Shown one piece after another: positions 15,855 to 23,061 of a stretch of DNA of 23,061 nucleotides (position 1 is the stretch's first letter; each line of letters opens with the position of its first letter). A program made the translations under genes and the position numbers. The notes beneath the pieces are model-generated. The model was not told the origin of the DNA, did no database searches, and worked only from the letters and a program-made list of their open reading frames with translations. The DNA comes from Endozoicomonas sp031844845 (GTDB taxonomy: Bacteria; Pseudomonadota; Gammaproteobacteria; Pseudomonadales; Endozoicomonadaceae). Location: the NCBI RefSeq assembly GCF_031844845.1, contig NZ_JAVRMB020000223.1, positions 1 through 23,061 on the forward strand. Direction: 5' to 3'.

Positions 15855-16531
15855 TGGACGCATTAAGATTTGAAGTCAAAATACCCATCCCTGCCATACG
15901 AATGCAGCAGGTTTTATTGTGGCTGAGAATGCACCCGCTGTTATTTTCCCAACACTATGACCCGAGACTGGTTAACAGTCTTTATCTGGACAGCTGCAAC
16001 CTTGCCCGGTACGAAGAAAACCTGAACGGCATCAGCGAACGAAAGAAGGTTCGCCTGAGATGGTATGGTGATACTGCTGACGCCAGCACCGCCAAACTGG
16101 AATTCAAACTCAGAAAATCCGGCAAGGGCAAAAAGATCATCTTTAACGCCCCCCTTGACCTGTCCACAGAAAACTTCAGCTGGCGCAACGCACTAAACGA
16201 CAGTTATCACAAACTGCCGGATAAAGGCCGAATATACCTGGGCAATGGCATTATGCCCATTCTTATCTGTCGTTATCAGAGGCAATATTTTGTCTCTGAC
16301 TGCCAGAAAATCAGAGCCACCATAGACAGTGAGATCGAAGTGTTTGACCAGCGTTACAGTGACCGCCTGAATATCGCCAAGCCTCAATCCCTTGGCCACT
16401 ACTATCTGTTGGAACTGAAAGCTGACGAAGCCTTTGAAAAAGAGTTATCAGAACTCATCGGCACCTGCCCTTTACGCCCTTCCCGACATTCCAAATACGT
16501 AAACGGTATTAGAAAACTGATCTGGAAGTAA
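15854..16531 (+). CDS. VTC-domain (polyphosphate polymerase-like) protein
   Basis: A 225-residue single-domain member of the triphosphate tunnel metalloenzyme fold, VTC type, the family of the catalytic domain of yeast Vtc4, which makes polyphosphate from ATP. The tunnel residues are all visible in order: RFEVKI (Arg5, Glu7, Lys9), NSLYLDSCNLARYEENLNG, KKVRLRWYG (Lys64-Arg69), KLEFKLRK (Glu83, Lys85), CRYQRQYF (Arg140, Arg143), IRATIDSEIEVF (Arg154, Asp158), LLELKAD (Glu187, Lys189) and SRHSKYVNG (Lys214) near the C-terminus. There is no SPX domain, membrane helix or signal peptide, so it acts in the cytoplasm, presumably next to the DUF4956 protein. Translation is coupled to CotH by a TAATG overlap. 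Polymerase activity of the short bacterial forms is inferred, not proven. Confidence 0.88.
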   Translation: MDALRFEVKIPIPAIRMQQVLLWLRMHPLLFSQHYDPRLVNSLYLDSCNLARYEENLNGISERKKVRLRWYGDTADASTAKLEFKLRKSGKGKKIIFNAPLDLSTENFSWRNALNDSYHKLPDKGRIYLGNGIMPILICRYQRQYFVSDCQKIRATIDSEIEVFDQRYSDRLNIAKPQSLGHYYLLELKADEAFEKELSELIGTCPLRPSRHSKYVNGIRKLIWK

Positions 16532-16573
16532 TTACACTCATACGGCCAATAACAAGAATAAGGAAATGGTCCG

Positions 16574-17863
16574 GTGAGACTCTCAGCTTTCACACTCAGC
16601 ATGCTTATGGTTTTTTCACTGCAAAATCCCAGTGCAAAAGCTGCCGCAGAACAAGACAATCAACCATTATCCAATGGCCAGCCAGCCAGTTTATCACTGG
16701 AGTCAACAAACAATGAGTCATTCAGAGACGTCATTGTCGTTGGCAACAACTGGGATGGCACTATTGATATCTACGACCCTTACACCTATCAGCGAATAAA
16801 AAAGCTCAACGCCGTTCCTGATAAAGAGGAGCGCCTGCAGGAACTTGGCAGCACTGTAAAACGCTGGATTATGTCGACACTGATAAAAACCGTGATTGGT
16901 GAAGGAAACTACCAGCTGGTTGACGATATGTTTCCATCTAACGATGGCCACTATTTATTTATTTCACGCCCCAGCTTTGCTGATGTAATCGCCCTTGATG
17001 TGAATACCGGAGAAATCAAATGGCGAACACCTGTCGAAGGCTTTCGTTCAGACCACTCAGCCATCTCACCAGACGGCAAAACTTTTCTGGTTTCCGCTTC
17101 AACCGCCAACAAAGTTCATGCAATTGATACCGCAACCGGTGAGATCAAAGGTGGCTTTCCATCAGGGGATCAACCCCATGAAAATACTTACTCCCGGGAC
17201 GGTAAGCTGATCTACCACGCCAGCATTGGCAAAGTTTATGTCCCTTTCACCAGCTCCTGGCTGGACTGGCTTAAAGGCGACCGCTGGTTTCAGGTGGTTG
17301 ATGCAGAGACCTACGAGGTTATCCAACGTGTCGATATGGGTGAAAAGCTGGAAGCATTTGGCTTCCCCTGGGTTGATAGTGCCGTTCGTCCAATGACGGT
17401 GACACCCGATGGCAGGTTTGTTTATCTGCAAGTATCGTTCTACCACGGTTTCTTTGAATACGACGTTGAACAACAAAAAATTACCCGACGAATTGAACTA
17501 CCGGTACCGGAAGAAATTCAGGAGTTGAGTACGCTCAAATACCAGTTAAATTCAGCCCATCATGGTCTGGCAATGAACCCGCAGGGCACACAACTTTGCG
17601 TGGCTGGCACCATGTCTGGCTATGCTGCGATTGTGGATCGGGAAACCTTTGAATACAAAACCATTCAACTCTCTGAAGAGCCTCTTGGTGCCAAACCCTA
17701 TTGGGCAACAGAAAGTCACGATGGTAAATATTGCTATGTTTCTGTCAGCCAGCAGGACAGGGTCTCAGTCATCTCATTCGCTGAAGCCAGAGAAGTGGCC
17801 AGCTTTCCAGTGGGTGATCACCCACAGAGGATTCGTACGGGTCAGTTAAGAATCATTAACTGA
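16574..17863 (+). CDS. Exported YVTN-type beta-propeller protein
   Basis: A 429-residue protein beginning at GTG 16574 with AAGGA about 10 bases upstream. A signal peptide is clear (MRLSAFTLSMLMVFSLQNPS, cleavage near the Ala run at 21-25), so it is exported to the periplasm or outside. The body is a beta-propeller of YVTN/lactonase type: VIVVGNNWDGTIDIYDPYTY, VIALDVNTGEIKW, HSAISPDGKTFLVSASTANK, VHAIDTATGEIKGG, MTVTPDGRFVYLQV and CYVSVSQQDRVSVISFAE are repeated blade strands. No catalytic residues can be assigned; such propellers often bind proteins or cell-wall partners. It follows the VTC gene by 42 bases in the same direction and is closed by a strong terminator, so it is probably the fourth gene of the operon. 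Its link to polyphosphate is inferred only from position. Confidence 0.82.
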   Translation: MRLSAFTLSMLMVFSLQNPSAKAAAEQDNQPLSNGQPASLSLESTNNESFRDVIVVGNNWDGTIDIYDPYTYQRIKKLNAVPDKEERLQELGSTVKRWIMSTLIKTVIGEGNYQLVDDMFPSNDGHYLFISRPSFADVIALDVNTGEIKWRTPVEGFRSDHSAISPDGKTFLVSASTANKVHAIDTATGEIKGGFPSGDQPHENTYSRDGKLIYHASIGKVYVPFTSSWLDWLKGDRWFQVVDAETYEVIQRVDMGEKLEAFGFPWVDSAVRPMTVTPDGRFVYLQVSFYHGFFEYDVEQQKITRRIELPVPEEIQELSTLKYQLNSAHHGLAMNPQGTQLCVAGTMSGYAAIVDRETFEYKTIQLSEEPLGAKPYWATESHDGKYCYVSVSQQDRVSVISFAEAREVASFPVGDHPQRIRTGQLRIIN

Positions 17864-17864
17864 A

Positions 17865-17902
17865 AAAAAAGGTGGTAATGCTTTAGCATTACCACCTTTT
17901 TT
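17865..17902. terminator. Strong bidirectional rho-independent terminator
   Basis: AAAAAAGGTGGTAATGC (17865-17881), loop TTTA, GCATTACCACCTTTTTT (17886-17902): a perfect 17-bp stem with A/T tracts on both sides. It starts right at the end of the YVTN gene and lies 20 bases from the ispH stop on the other strand, so it serves the two convergent operons. Confidence 0.93.
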
Positions 17903-17922
17903 AAAATAACTTGTGGATGACT

Positions 17923-18873
17923 CTAATCCCCAATGGATTTCAGCCTTAGCTCTTTAGGCATGGTAAAGACAATATTCTCTTCTTTTCCTGCAAGCTCTTC
18001 AGGCAGTTCAGCTCCCAGTTCTTCAAGCCGTTTAATAACGCCCTTAACCAGAATATCCGGAGCCGATGCGCCGGCAGTGATACCAATCGCCTTTTTATCC
18101 ACCAGCCAGCCGGGCTTGATATCATCGGCATTATCCACCAGCCAGGCCTCAGCACCGGTACGTTCAGCCAGCTCCCGCAAACGGTTGGAGTTTGAACTGT
18201 TGACCGAACCCACCACCAGCACCAGGTCACACTGACCGGCCAGAATCTTCACCGCATCCTGACGGTTCTGGGTGGCGTAGCAGATATCATCTTTTCGTGG
18301 CCCCTGTATTTCGGGGAACTTAACGCGCAGTGCTTCAATTACCCTGGCAGTATCGTCCATGGAGAGCGTTGTCTGGGTAACGTAAGCGAGGCGTGAAGGG
18401 TCAGAAACTTCCAGCGAGCGTACATCTTCTTCATTCTCTACCAGATACATGGCACCGCCCTTGCGCGTGTCGTACTGCCCCATGGTTCCTTCTACTTCCG
18501 GATGGCCATGGTGGCCAATCAACACGCATTCCATCGCATCACGGGAATAGCGCACCACTTCCATATGGACTTTCTTAACCAGCGGGCAGGATGCATCAAA
18601 CACCTCCAGGCCACGGCGTTTCGCTTCCTCTTCAACGGCTTTGGAGACACCATGGGCACTGAAGATCACAATAACGTCATCAGGTACCTGATCCAGTTCC
18701 TCCACAAAGATGGCACCACGGGCTTTCAGGTTTTCTACCACGTACTTGTTATGCACCACTTCATGACGTACATAAATGGGTGGGCCAAAAACATCAAGCG
18801 CCCGGTTGACGATCTCAATGGCGCGGTCCACACCTGCACAGAAGCCACGGGGATTTGCCAGTTTGATTTTCAT
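17923..18873 (-). CDS. ispH: 4-hydroxy-3-methylbut-2-enyl diphosphate reductase
   Basis: IspH (LytB), the last enzyme of the MEP isoprenoid pathway, reduces HMBPP to IPP and DMAPP with a [4Fe-4S] cluster. The 316-residue product has the three cluster Cys (NPRGFCAGVDRA, Cys12; DASCPLVKKVH, Cys96; CYATQNRQDAV, Cys198), substrate His residues (RHEVVHNKY, His41; SAHGVSKA, His74; HHGHPEVEGT, His124 with Glu126), TQTTLSMDDT and SSNSNRLRE. Length is standard. It is the last gene of the minus-strand lspA-fkpB-ispH block, 68 bases after fkpB, and converges on the YVTN operon. In Pseudomonas this gene directly faces pilE; here about 6.8 kb of other sequence intervenes. The start codon has a weak upstream site (GGTGAT). 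Confidence 0.97.
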   Translation of the reverse strand: MKIKLANPRGFCAGVDRAIEIVNRALDVFGPPIYVRHEVVHNKYVVENLKARGAIFVEELDQVPDDVIVIFSAHGVSKAVEEEAKRRGLEVFDASCPLVKKVHMEVVRYSRDAMECVLIGHHGHPEVEGTMGQYDTRKGGAMYLVENEEDVRSLEVSDPSRLAYVTQTTLSMDDTARVIEALRVKFPEIQGPRKDDICYATQNRQDAVKILAGQCDLVLVVGSVNSSNSNRLRELAERTGAEAWLVDNADDIKPGWLVDKKAIGITAGASAPDILVKGVIKRLEELGAELPEELAGKEENIVFTMPKELRLKSIGD

Positions 18874-18941
18874 AGGGGATCACCAATATTTTTAACCACT
18901 GCTTTTTCCCAGCTCAGGGCAAGCAACGAACCATAGCTGTT

Positions 18942-19379
18942 TTAAGGTGTCTGTACATCAATAATCCGCACCTCAAAAACCAGATGCCTGCCTGCCAGGG
19001 GATGATTGAAGTCGACCTCAACAACGTTATCATCAAATTCTCGGATAACCCCCGGAAGTTCACTTTTTGCGGCATCGGCAAAGGATATAACCAATCCTTC
19101 CTCCAGTTCAACATCACTGGCGAAGCTGCCCCTTGGTACACGCTGAACATTATTTGGATTAGGCATACCAAAGGCTTTTTCCGGAGGAACGCGGGTTACT
19201 CTTTCTTCACCCGCTGCCAGGCCAAACAGAACCTCTTCAAACCCTTCCGGTAGATTACCATCACCAGCAACCAGAGAAGCCGGTTTTCCCGGTGGGGTAG
19301 TATCCACCAGACTACCATCATCCAGTTTCAGGGAAAAATGCAAAGTAATCCTGCTGCCTTTCTCAATAACTGCTGCCAC
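18942..19379 (-). CDS. fkpB: FKBP-type peptidyl-prolyl isomerase FkpB (SlpA)
   Basis: A 145-residue SlyD-like FKBP: ITLHFSLKLDDGSLVDTT at the start, GDGNLPEGFEEVLFGLAAGE, PPEKAFGMPNPNNVQRVPRG, then the inserted-flap domain with LPGVIREFDDNVVEVDFNHP and LAGRHLVFEVRIIDV at the end. These match Escherichia coli FkpB closely in order and length. It catalyses proline cis/trans isomerisation and has chaperone activity in the cytoplasm. The start is GTG with AGGAG 9 bases upstream. It follows lspA by 30 bases in the usual ileS-lspA-fkpB-ispH order, so it is probably cotranscribed with both neighbours. Confidence 0.95.
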   Translation of the reverse strand: MAAVIEKGSRITLHFSLKLDDGSLVDTTPPGKPASLVAGDGNLPEGFEEVLFGLAAGEERVTRVPPEKAFGMPNPNNVQRVPRGSFASDVELEEGLVISFADAAKSELPGVIREFDDNVVEVDFNHPLAGRHLVFEVRIIDVQTP

Positions 19380-19409
19380 AGTGATTCGCTCCTGCTTTCA
19401 ATCTATTAT

Positions 19410-19913
19410 TTAGAGTTGTGACTTACTTTCTGACGCAGGACTGCTTCTAAACATATCCAGAATCAACATGGCCGCACCAATGGTAATGGCCGTATCCGCC
19501 AGATTAAACGCAGGAAAATACCAGTTTTTATAGTAAAACAACAGGAAGTCCGTGACATGTCCGTTCACCAGACGATCAAGTAGGTTCCCAAGAGCACCGC
19601 CAAGGATCAATGATAAAGAACAGGCCTGCCAGCTTTCGCCAGGCCGAAGCTGCCGCAGCCAGCCCACCAGCATAACACTGACCACGATAGCCACACCGCT
19701 GAGAAACCAGCGCTGCCAGCCAGAAGCATCACCCAGAAAACTGAATGCAGCACCGGGATTATAAGCCAGGGTGAAGGAAAAAAATGGCAGCACCTGCATC
19801 TGCTGATACAGGGAAAACTCCTGCACAAACCACCACTTGACCACCTGATCGATGGCAAAAATAATGACACTCAGCCCGAGCCAGTGAAGTTTTCCGAATG
19901 TTTTACTCTGCAT
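19410..19913 (-). CDS. lspA: Lipoprotein signal peptidase (signal peptidase II)
   Basis: LspA cuts the signal peptide of diacylated prolipoproteins in the inner membrane. The 167-residue form has four hydrophobic segments, the N-terminal IFAIDQVVKWWFVQEF (IDQ..K motif), FTLAYNPGAAFSFLGD, and the two catalytic Asp in GNLLDRLVNGHVTDF and FNLADTAITIG. A longer frame starts at GTG 19979 and would add 22 residues, but the ATG at 19913 has AGGA 7 bases upstream and gives the usual length, so I prefer it. The gene lies 278 bases after ileS with a terminator between, so it probably has its own promoter. Confidence 0.95.
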   Translation of the reverse strand: MQSKTFGKLHWLGLSVIIFAIDQVVKWWFVQEFSLYQQMQVLPFFSFTLAYNPGAAFSFLGDASGWQRWFLSGVAIVVSVMLVGWLRQLRPGESWQACSLSLILGGALGNLLDRLVNGHVTDFLLFYYKNWYFPAFNLADTAITIGAAMLILDMFRSSPASESKSQL

Positions 19914-19919
19914 GGCCAG

Positions 19920-19925
19920 TTCCTG
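19920..19925 (-). promoter_or_regulatory. Ribosome-binding site fixing the lspA start
   Basis: On the minus strand CAGGAA lies 6-7 bases before the ATG at 19913-19911. The alternative GTG at 19979 has only GAAG touching the start codon, and the ATG at codon 14 has no good site. This supports the 167-residue LspA. Confidence 0.6.
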
Positions 19926-20144
19926 TTTTAAAAAATCCATATTATTCAGTGAGGCTTTTTGCTTTAAAAATACTGCCACTTCAAGTTGGTATGCACCGGT
20001 CAGTCCGGAGAAAACAGTATTTTAGCTCACGACGGCTTAATACTAAGTGCCATTAACGGCCAGAGGATAGTGCGAATTACCGAAGTTCATCAGAAATGAA
20101 CCTGTTCTCAATGAAAACACCTAATAAAGTAGACTACCGTCCAA

Positions 20145-20174
20145 AAAAATACCCGGTGCCTGCCGGGTATTTTT
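20145..20174 (-). terminator. Rho-independent terminator after ileS
   Basis: AAAAATACCCGG (20145-20156), loop TGCCTG, CCGGGTATTTTT (20163-20174): a perfect 12-bp stem. Read on the minus strand it lies 17 bases after the ileS stop and is followed by seven T, so it ends ileS transcripts. It separates ileS from lspA, which are cotranscribed in Escherichia coli. Confidence 0.88.
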
Positions 20175-20191
20175 CATGCCAAATGGAAATA

Positions 20192-22546
20192 TCAGGCAAA
20201 GCGACGCTGTTCGCCACTGCCTTCAACATTATCGACACACCGATTACAAAGATCCGGGTGATTCTCAACCGTTCCCACATCTTCACGACGGTGCCAGCAA
20301 CGATCACACTTTTTGTGCTCTGACTTTTCAATCCGGACTTTCAGCCCTTCCAGATCGGTAGCTGCGGCATCGCCAGCATCCCCCAGGGGCTTAACGGTGG
20401 CTGCAGAGGTAATCAGTACAAAACGCAGCTCATTCCCCAGCTGGCCCAGCTTCTGCGTTAGCGCATCATCGGCAAACAGGGTCACTTCGGCTTCCAGAGA
20501 ACCACCAATGGCACCGGCAGCACGAGCATCTTCCAATGCCTTGTTAACTGCAGTTTTCACTTCCAGAATGGCATCCCAGTATTCCCGACCCAGTTCGTCA
20601 CCTTCCAGACTGTTCAACCCTTCATACCAGGTCTCCAGAAATACAGACGCACCGCGCTTACCTGGAATCGCTCCCCAGATCTCCTCTGAGGTGAAACTGA
20701 TAATTGGCGCCATCCAGCGGGCAAAGGCTTCAATAATATGGTACATCGCTGTCTGACAGCTGCGACGGGCCAGACAATCCTCCCGGGTGGTGTACTGACG
20801 ATCTTTGATGATATCCAGATAGAAGCCACCCAGATCCAGTGAACAGAAGTGATGCACTTTCTGATACACCGACAGGAAGTTGTAACTGTTATAAGCCTCA
20901 ATCACTTCATTTTGCAGCCTGAGGGTACGGTCTACTGCCCACTTATCCAGTGACAACATATCGTCCCAGGCGACAACATCCGTTTCCGGATTAAAGCCGG
21001 TCAGGTTGGATAGCAGGAATCGAGCCGTATTACGTAGACGACGATAGCTGTCTGCAGCGCGCTTGAGAATATCATCAGAAACGGTCATTTCCGACGTGTA
21101 GTCCGTGGTAGAAACCCATAGCCGTAGAATATCCGCACCCAGCGACTTAAAGACTTTTTGAGGTGCAATCACATTACCCAGAGACTTGGACATCTTCCGG
21201 CCATTGGCATCCACCGTAAAACCATGGGTCAAAAGACCTTTATAGGGCGGTACACCATTCATGGCAATACTGGTCTTCAGCGAAGACTGGAACCAGCCAC
21301 GGTGCTGATCGGAACCTTCCAGATAGAGATCTGCCGGGAATTGCAGTTGCCCACGACGCTGAAGAACCGAAGCGTGGGTTACACCTGAATCAAACCAGAC
21401 ATCCAGGGTGTCCGTTACTTTTACATAAAGCTCTGCGTCTTCAGCAGAGAGCAGATCAGCCGGTTCCAGATCAAACCAGGCATCCATCCCTTCCTGCTCA
21501 ACTTTGAGTGCCACTTTTTCAATCAATGACTGGGTATCCGGATGGAGTTCTTCAGTGTCCTTATGGATAAAGAGAGCAATGGGCACACCCCAGGTACGCT
21601 GACGGGAGATACACCAGTCAGGACTCTGCCCCAGCATGGCTTCCAGTCGGTTTCTGCCCCAGTCCGGCGTAAAGTGAACCCCCTCAAGAGAGGCCATGGC
21701 GCTCTCCAGCAGATGTTCCTTGCTCATACTGACAAACCATTGCGGGGTTGCCCGGAAAATCAGCGGGGTTTTGGTTCGCCAGCAATGGGGGTAACTGTGG
21801 GTCAGTTTTTCCTGAGCCATCAGACGACCATTCTCTACCAATACCTCAACCACTTTCGGGTCAACCTTGTAGACATGCTCGCCAGCAAATCGTTCGACAT
21901 TAGCCCGATAGTAACCATTGTCGTCCAGATAGTTCAGTGTGCCGATACCGTACTTCCGGCCAATATTAAAGTCATCCACACCATGATCCGGAGCCGTATG
22001 AACATTACCGGTACCTGCATCAATGGTCACATGATCACCAAGAATCAGCGGCAATACCCGGTCATAAAATGGATGAGCGACCTGTTTGTTTTCCAGGGCG
22101 GCACCTTTGGCCCGGGCAATGATGGTGTAATCTGCAATGCCGTAGCGCTGCATGGCACTTTCGACCAGAGCCTCGGCCAGAACCAGCCGTGCCGGCACAT
22201 CGTTCACCTGACACTGAACCAGCGCATAGTCCAGCTCCCCGCCCAGGCTTACGGCCTGAGAAGATGGCAATGTCCAGGGGGTCGTGGTCCAGATAACTAC
22301 CGCTACTTCTCCTTCTCCTTCTGAACCTTCAAAAGTGAAAGCACCCAGCAGATCGGCGTCATCAATCGCAGCGTAGCGAACATCAACCTGAGTCGAGGTT
22401 TTATCCTGATACTCAACTTCCGCCTCAGCCAGTGCAGAACCACCCACAACGCTCCAGTAAACCGGCTTGTAACCTTTAATCAGGTGACCATTGTCAGCAA
22501 TCTTGCCCAGGGCACGGATAATATCCGCTTCCGTCTGAAAATCCAT
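20192..22546 (-). CDS. ileS: Isoleucyl-tRNA synthetase, C-terminal 784 residues (frameshifted gene)
   Basis: This is the larger part of IleS, which charges tRNA-Ile and edits Val-tRNA. It holds the editing domain (TTTPWTLPSSQAVSLGGELD, GTGNVHTAPDHGVDDFNIGR), WGVPIALFIHKDTEE, DVWFDSGVTHASVL, the KMSKS loop (GRKMSKSLGNVIAPQKV) and the C-terminal zinc site (CDRCWHRREDVG ... CNRCVDNVEG). The first residues MDFQTEADIIRALGKI are internal to normal IleS (..YLTMDFKTEADIIRAL..), and the missing N-terminal domain with the HIGH motif is in the neighbouring frame at 22549-23037. Joining the two requires one extra base near 22556 and yields about 948 residues, the normal length. The ATG at 22546 lies 2 bases after the upstream TGA, so reinitiation is possible but no dedicated ribosome-binding site is seen. 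Confidence 0.85.
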   Translation of the reverse strand: MDFQTEADIIRALGKIADNGHLIKGYKPVYWSVVGGSALAEAEVEYQDKTSTQVDVRYAAIDDADLLGAFTFEGSEGEGEVAVVIWTTTPWTLPSSQAVSLGGELDYALVQCQVNDVPARLVLAEALVESAMQRYGIADYTIIARAKGAALENKQVAHPFYDRVLPLILGDHVTIDAGTGNVHTAPDHGVDDFNIGRKYGIGTLNYLDDNGYYRANVERFAGEHVYKVDPKVVEVLVENGRLMAQEKLTHSYPHCWRTKTPLIFRATPQWFVSMSKEHLLESAMASLEGVHFTPDWGRNRLEAMLGQSPDWCISRQRTWGVPIALFIHKDTEELHPDTQSLIEKVALKVEQEGMDAWFDLEPADLLSAEDAELYVKVTDTLDVWFDSGVTHASVLQRRGQLQFPADLYLEGSDQHRGWFQSSLKTSIAMNGVPPYKGLLTHGFTVDANGRKMSKSLGNVIAPQKVFKSLGADILRLWVSTTDYTSEMTVSDDILKRAADSYRRLRNTARFLLSNLTGFNPETDVVAWDDMLSLDKWAVDRTLRLQNEVIEAYNSYNFLSVYQKVHHFCSLDLGGFYLDIIKDRQYTTREDCLARRSCQTAMYHIIEAFARWMAPIISFTSEEIWGAIPGKRGASVFLETWYEGLNSLEGDELGREYWDAILEVKTAVNKALEDARAAGAIGGSLEAEVTLFADDALTQKLGQLGNELRFVLITSAATVKPLGDAGDAAATDLEGLKVRIEKSEHKKCDRCWHRREDVGTVENHPDLCNRCVDNVEGSGEQRRFA

Positions 22547-22548
22547 GG

Positions 22549-23037
22549 TCAGGTAGGATTATTCCAATCACCAAAAATCCCCATTCGCTTAAAGTCTTCA
22601 CGCTGGCCATCCACTTGTTTGGCGGCGTACTCACGACACTTTTTCCGGAAGGTTTTAACATCAACCTTGTCACCGGCCTTGCCCAGCATGCCTTCTACTT
22701 TGTGTTCAATAGGCAAACCATGACAGTCCCAACCGGGAATATAAGGCGCATCATAGCCACTGAGCGTTTTGGCTTTGACAATGATGTCCTTCAGTATTTT
22801 ATTGACCGCATGACCGATATGAATATCGCCATTGGCATAGGGAGGGCCATCATGAAGAATAACCTTATCCCGCCCCTGGCTGATCTTGCGAATTTCTTCG
22901 TAGAGATCCATGTCATACCAGCGCTTGAGCATTTGTGGCTCACGCTGTGCCAGATTACCGCGCATGGGAAAGTCAGTCTGCGGCAAATTCAAGGTATGTT
23001 TATAGTCGGGCTTTTCAGAAGACGTATCAGAAGACAT
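22549..23037 (-). CDS. ileS: Isoleucyl-tRNA synthetase, N-terminal 162 residues (frameshifted gene)
   Basis: The N-terminal part of IleS: YKHTLNLPQTDFPMRGNLAQ, HDGPPYANGDIHIGHAVNKI with the HIGH ATP-binding motif, and YIPGWDCHGLPIEHKVEG. It runs to QREDFKRMGIFGDWNNP and then a premature Thr-stop. The expected continuation YLTMDF is encoded directly afterwards in the -1 frame (TAC CTG ACC ATG GAT), so loss of one base in the Pro codon, perhaps one C of CCC, explains the break. This is an essential gene; a sequencing or assembly error is the simplest explanation if no other ileS exists. The start ATG at 23037 gives the usual N-terminus; the ribosome-binding site is weak. Confidence 0.85.
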   Translation of the reverse strand: MSSDTSSEKPDYKHTLNLPQTDFPMRGNLAQREPQMLKRWYDMDLYEEIRKISQGRDKVILHDGPPYANGDIHIGHAVNKILKDIIVKAKTLSGYDAPYIPGWDCHGLPIEHKVEGMLGKAGDKVDVKTFRKKCREYAAKQVDGQREDFKRMGIFGDWNNPT

Positions 23038-23061
23038 AGTTGTTTACCGGAATCTCTACTC

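Noticed and set aside
21542..22324. 260-codon open frame on the plus strand
   Set aside because: It lies fully antisense to the IleS editing domain, has no recognisable protein pattern and no ribosome-binding site; it is a by-product of ileS codon use.
22549..22560. Programmed -1 frameshift in ileS
   Set aside because: There is no slippery X-XXY-YYZ heptamer (AAT AAT CCT ACC) and IleS is not known to use recoding; a lost base fits better.

Overview
The window looks like a chromosomal segment of a gammaproteobacterium. The main reason is gene order: a convergent arrangement of minor pilins - pilY1 - pilE on one strand and ispH - fkpB - lspA - ileS on the other is the arrangement I know from Pseudomonas and relatives. 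Protein style (PilY1, FkpB and DUF29 types) would also fit a marine Oceanospirillales/Endozoicomonas-like bacterium, but genus is only a guess. No rRNA, tRNA, CRISPR array, transposase or phage gene was seen.

Layout. (1) 1-5140, minus strand: an intact type IV pilus minor-pilin operon, fimT - pilV - pilW - pilX - pilY1, tightly overlapped; pilY1 is open for 772 codons and runs off the left edge. (2) 5141-5482: a divergent intergenic region with no gene, serving two pilus operons. (3) 5483-11138, plus strand: a second, divergent minor-pilin cluster, fimT - pilV - pilW - pilX - pilY1 - pilE. It is decaying: pilW has one in-frame TGA, and the 3' half of pilX and the 5' part of pilY1 are missing, so pilX runs in the same frame, through one TAA, into the middle of pilY1. 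A hairpin repeat (REP-like) separates pilY1 from pilE, and a 3' remnant of another pilE lies downstream. (4) 11560-12048: a DUF29 gene between degenerate repeats. (5) 12481-17863: a tightly packed four-gene set: DUF4956 membrane protein, CotH-like kinase fused to a right-handed beta-helix, VTC-type (triphosphate tunnel) polyphosphate polymerase-like protein, and a secreted YVTN beta-propeller, ended by a strong bidirectional terminator. (6) 17923-23037, minus strand: ispH, fkpB, lspA and ileS. The ileS reading frame is broken by an apparent one-base loss near 22556.

How the genes work together. The minor pilins and PilY1 prime and tip type IV pili; the minus-strand copy is probably the working set and the plus-strand copy, which holds the ancestral position next to pilE/ispH, is degrading. 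The DUF4956-CotH-VTC-YVTN set sits at the otherwise conserved pilE/ispH junction and is the best candidate here for a poorly described system. I infer an envelope-associated phosphate-transfer or polyphosphate-linked modification pathway, with an inner-membrane protein, a cytoplasmic polymerase-like enzyme, a membrane-anchored extracytoplasmic kinase-fold protein and an exported propeller. The housekeeping block supplies isoprenoid synthesis (IspH), a peptidyl-prolyl isomerase (FkpB), lipoprotein signal peptidase (LspA) and isoleucyl-tRNA synthetase (IleS).
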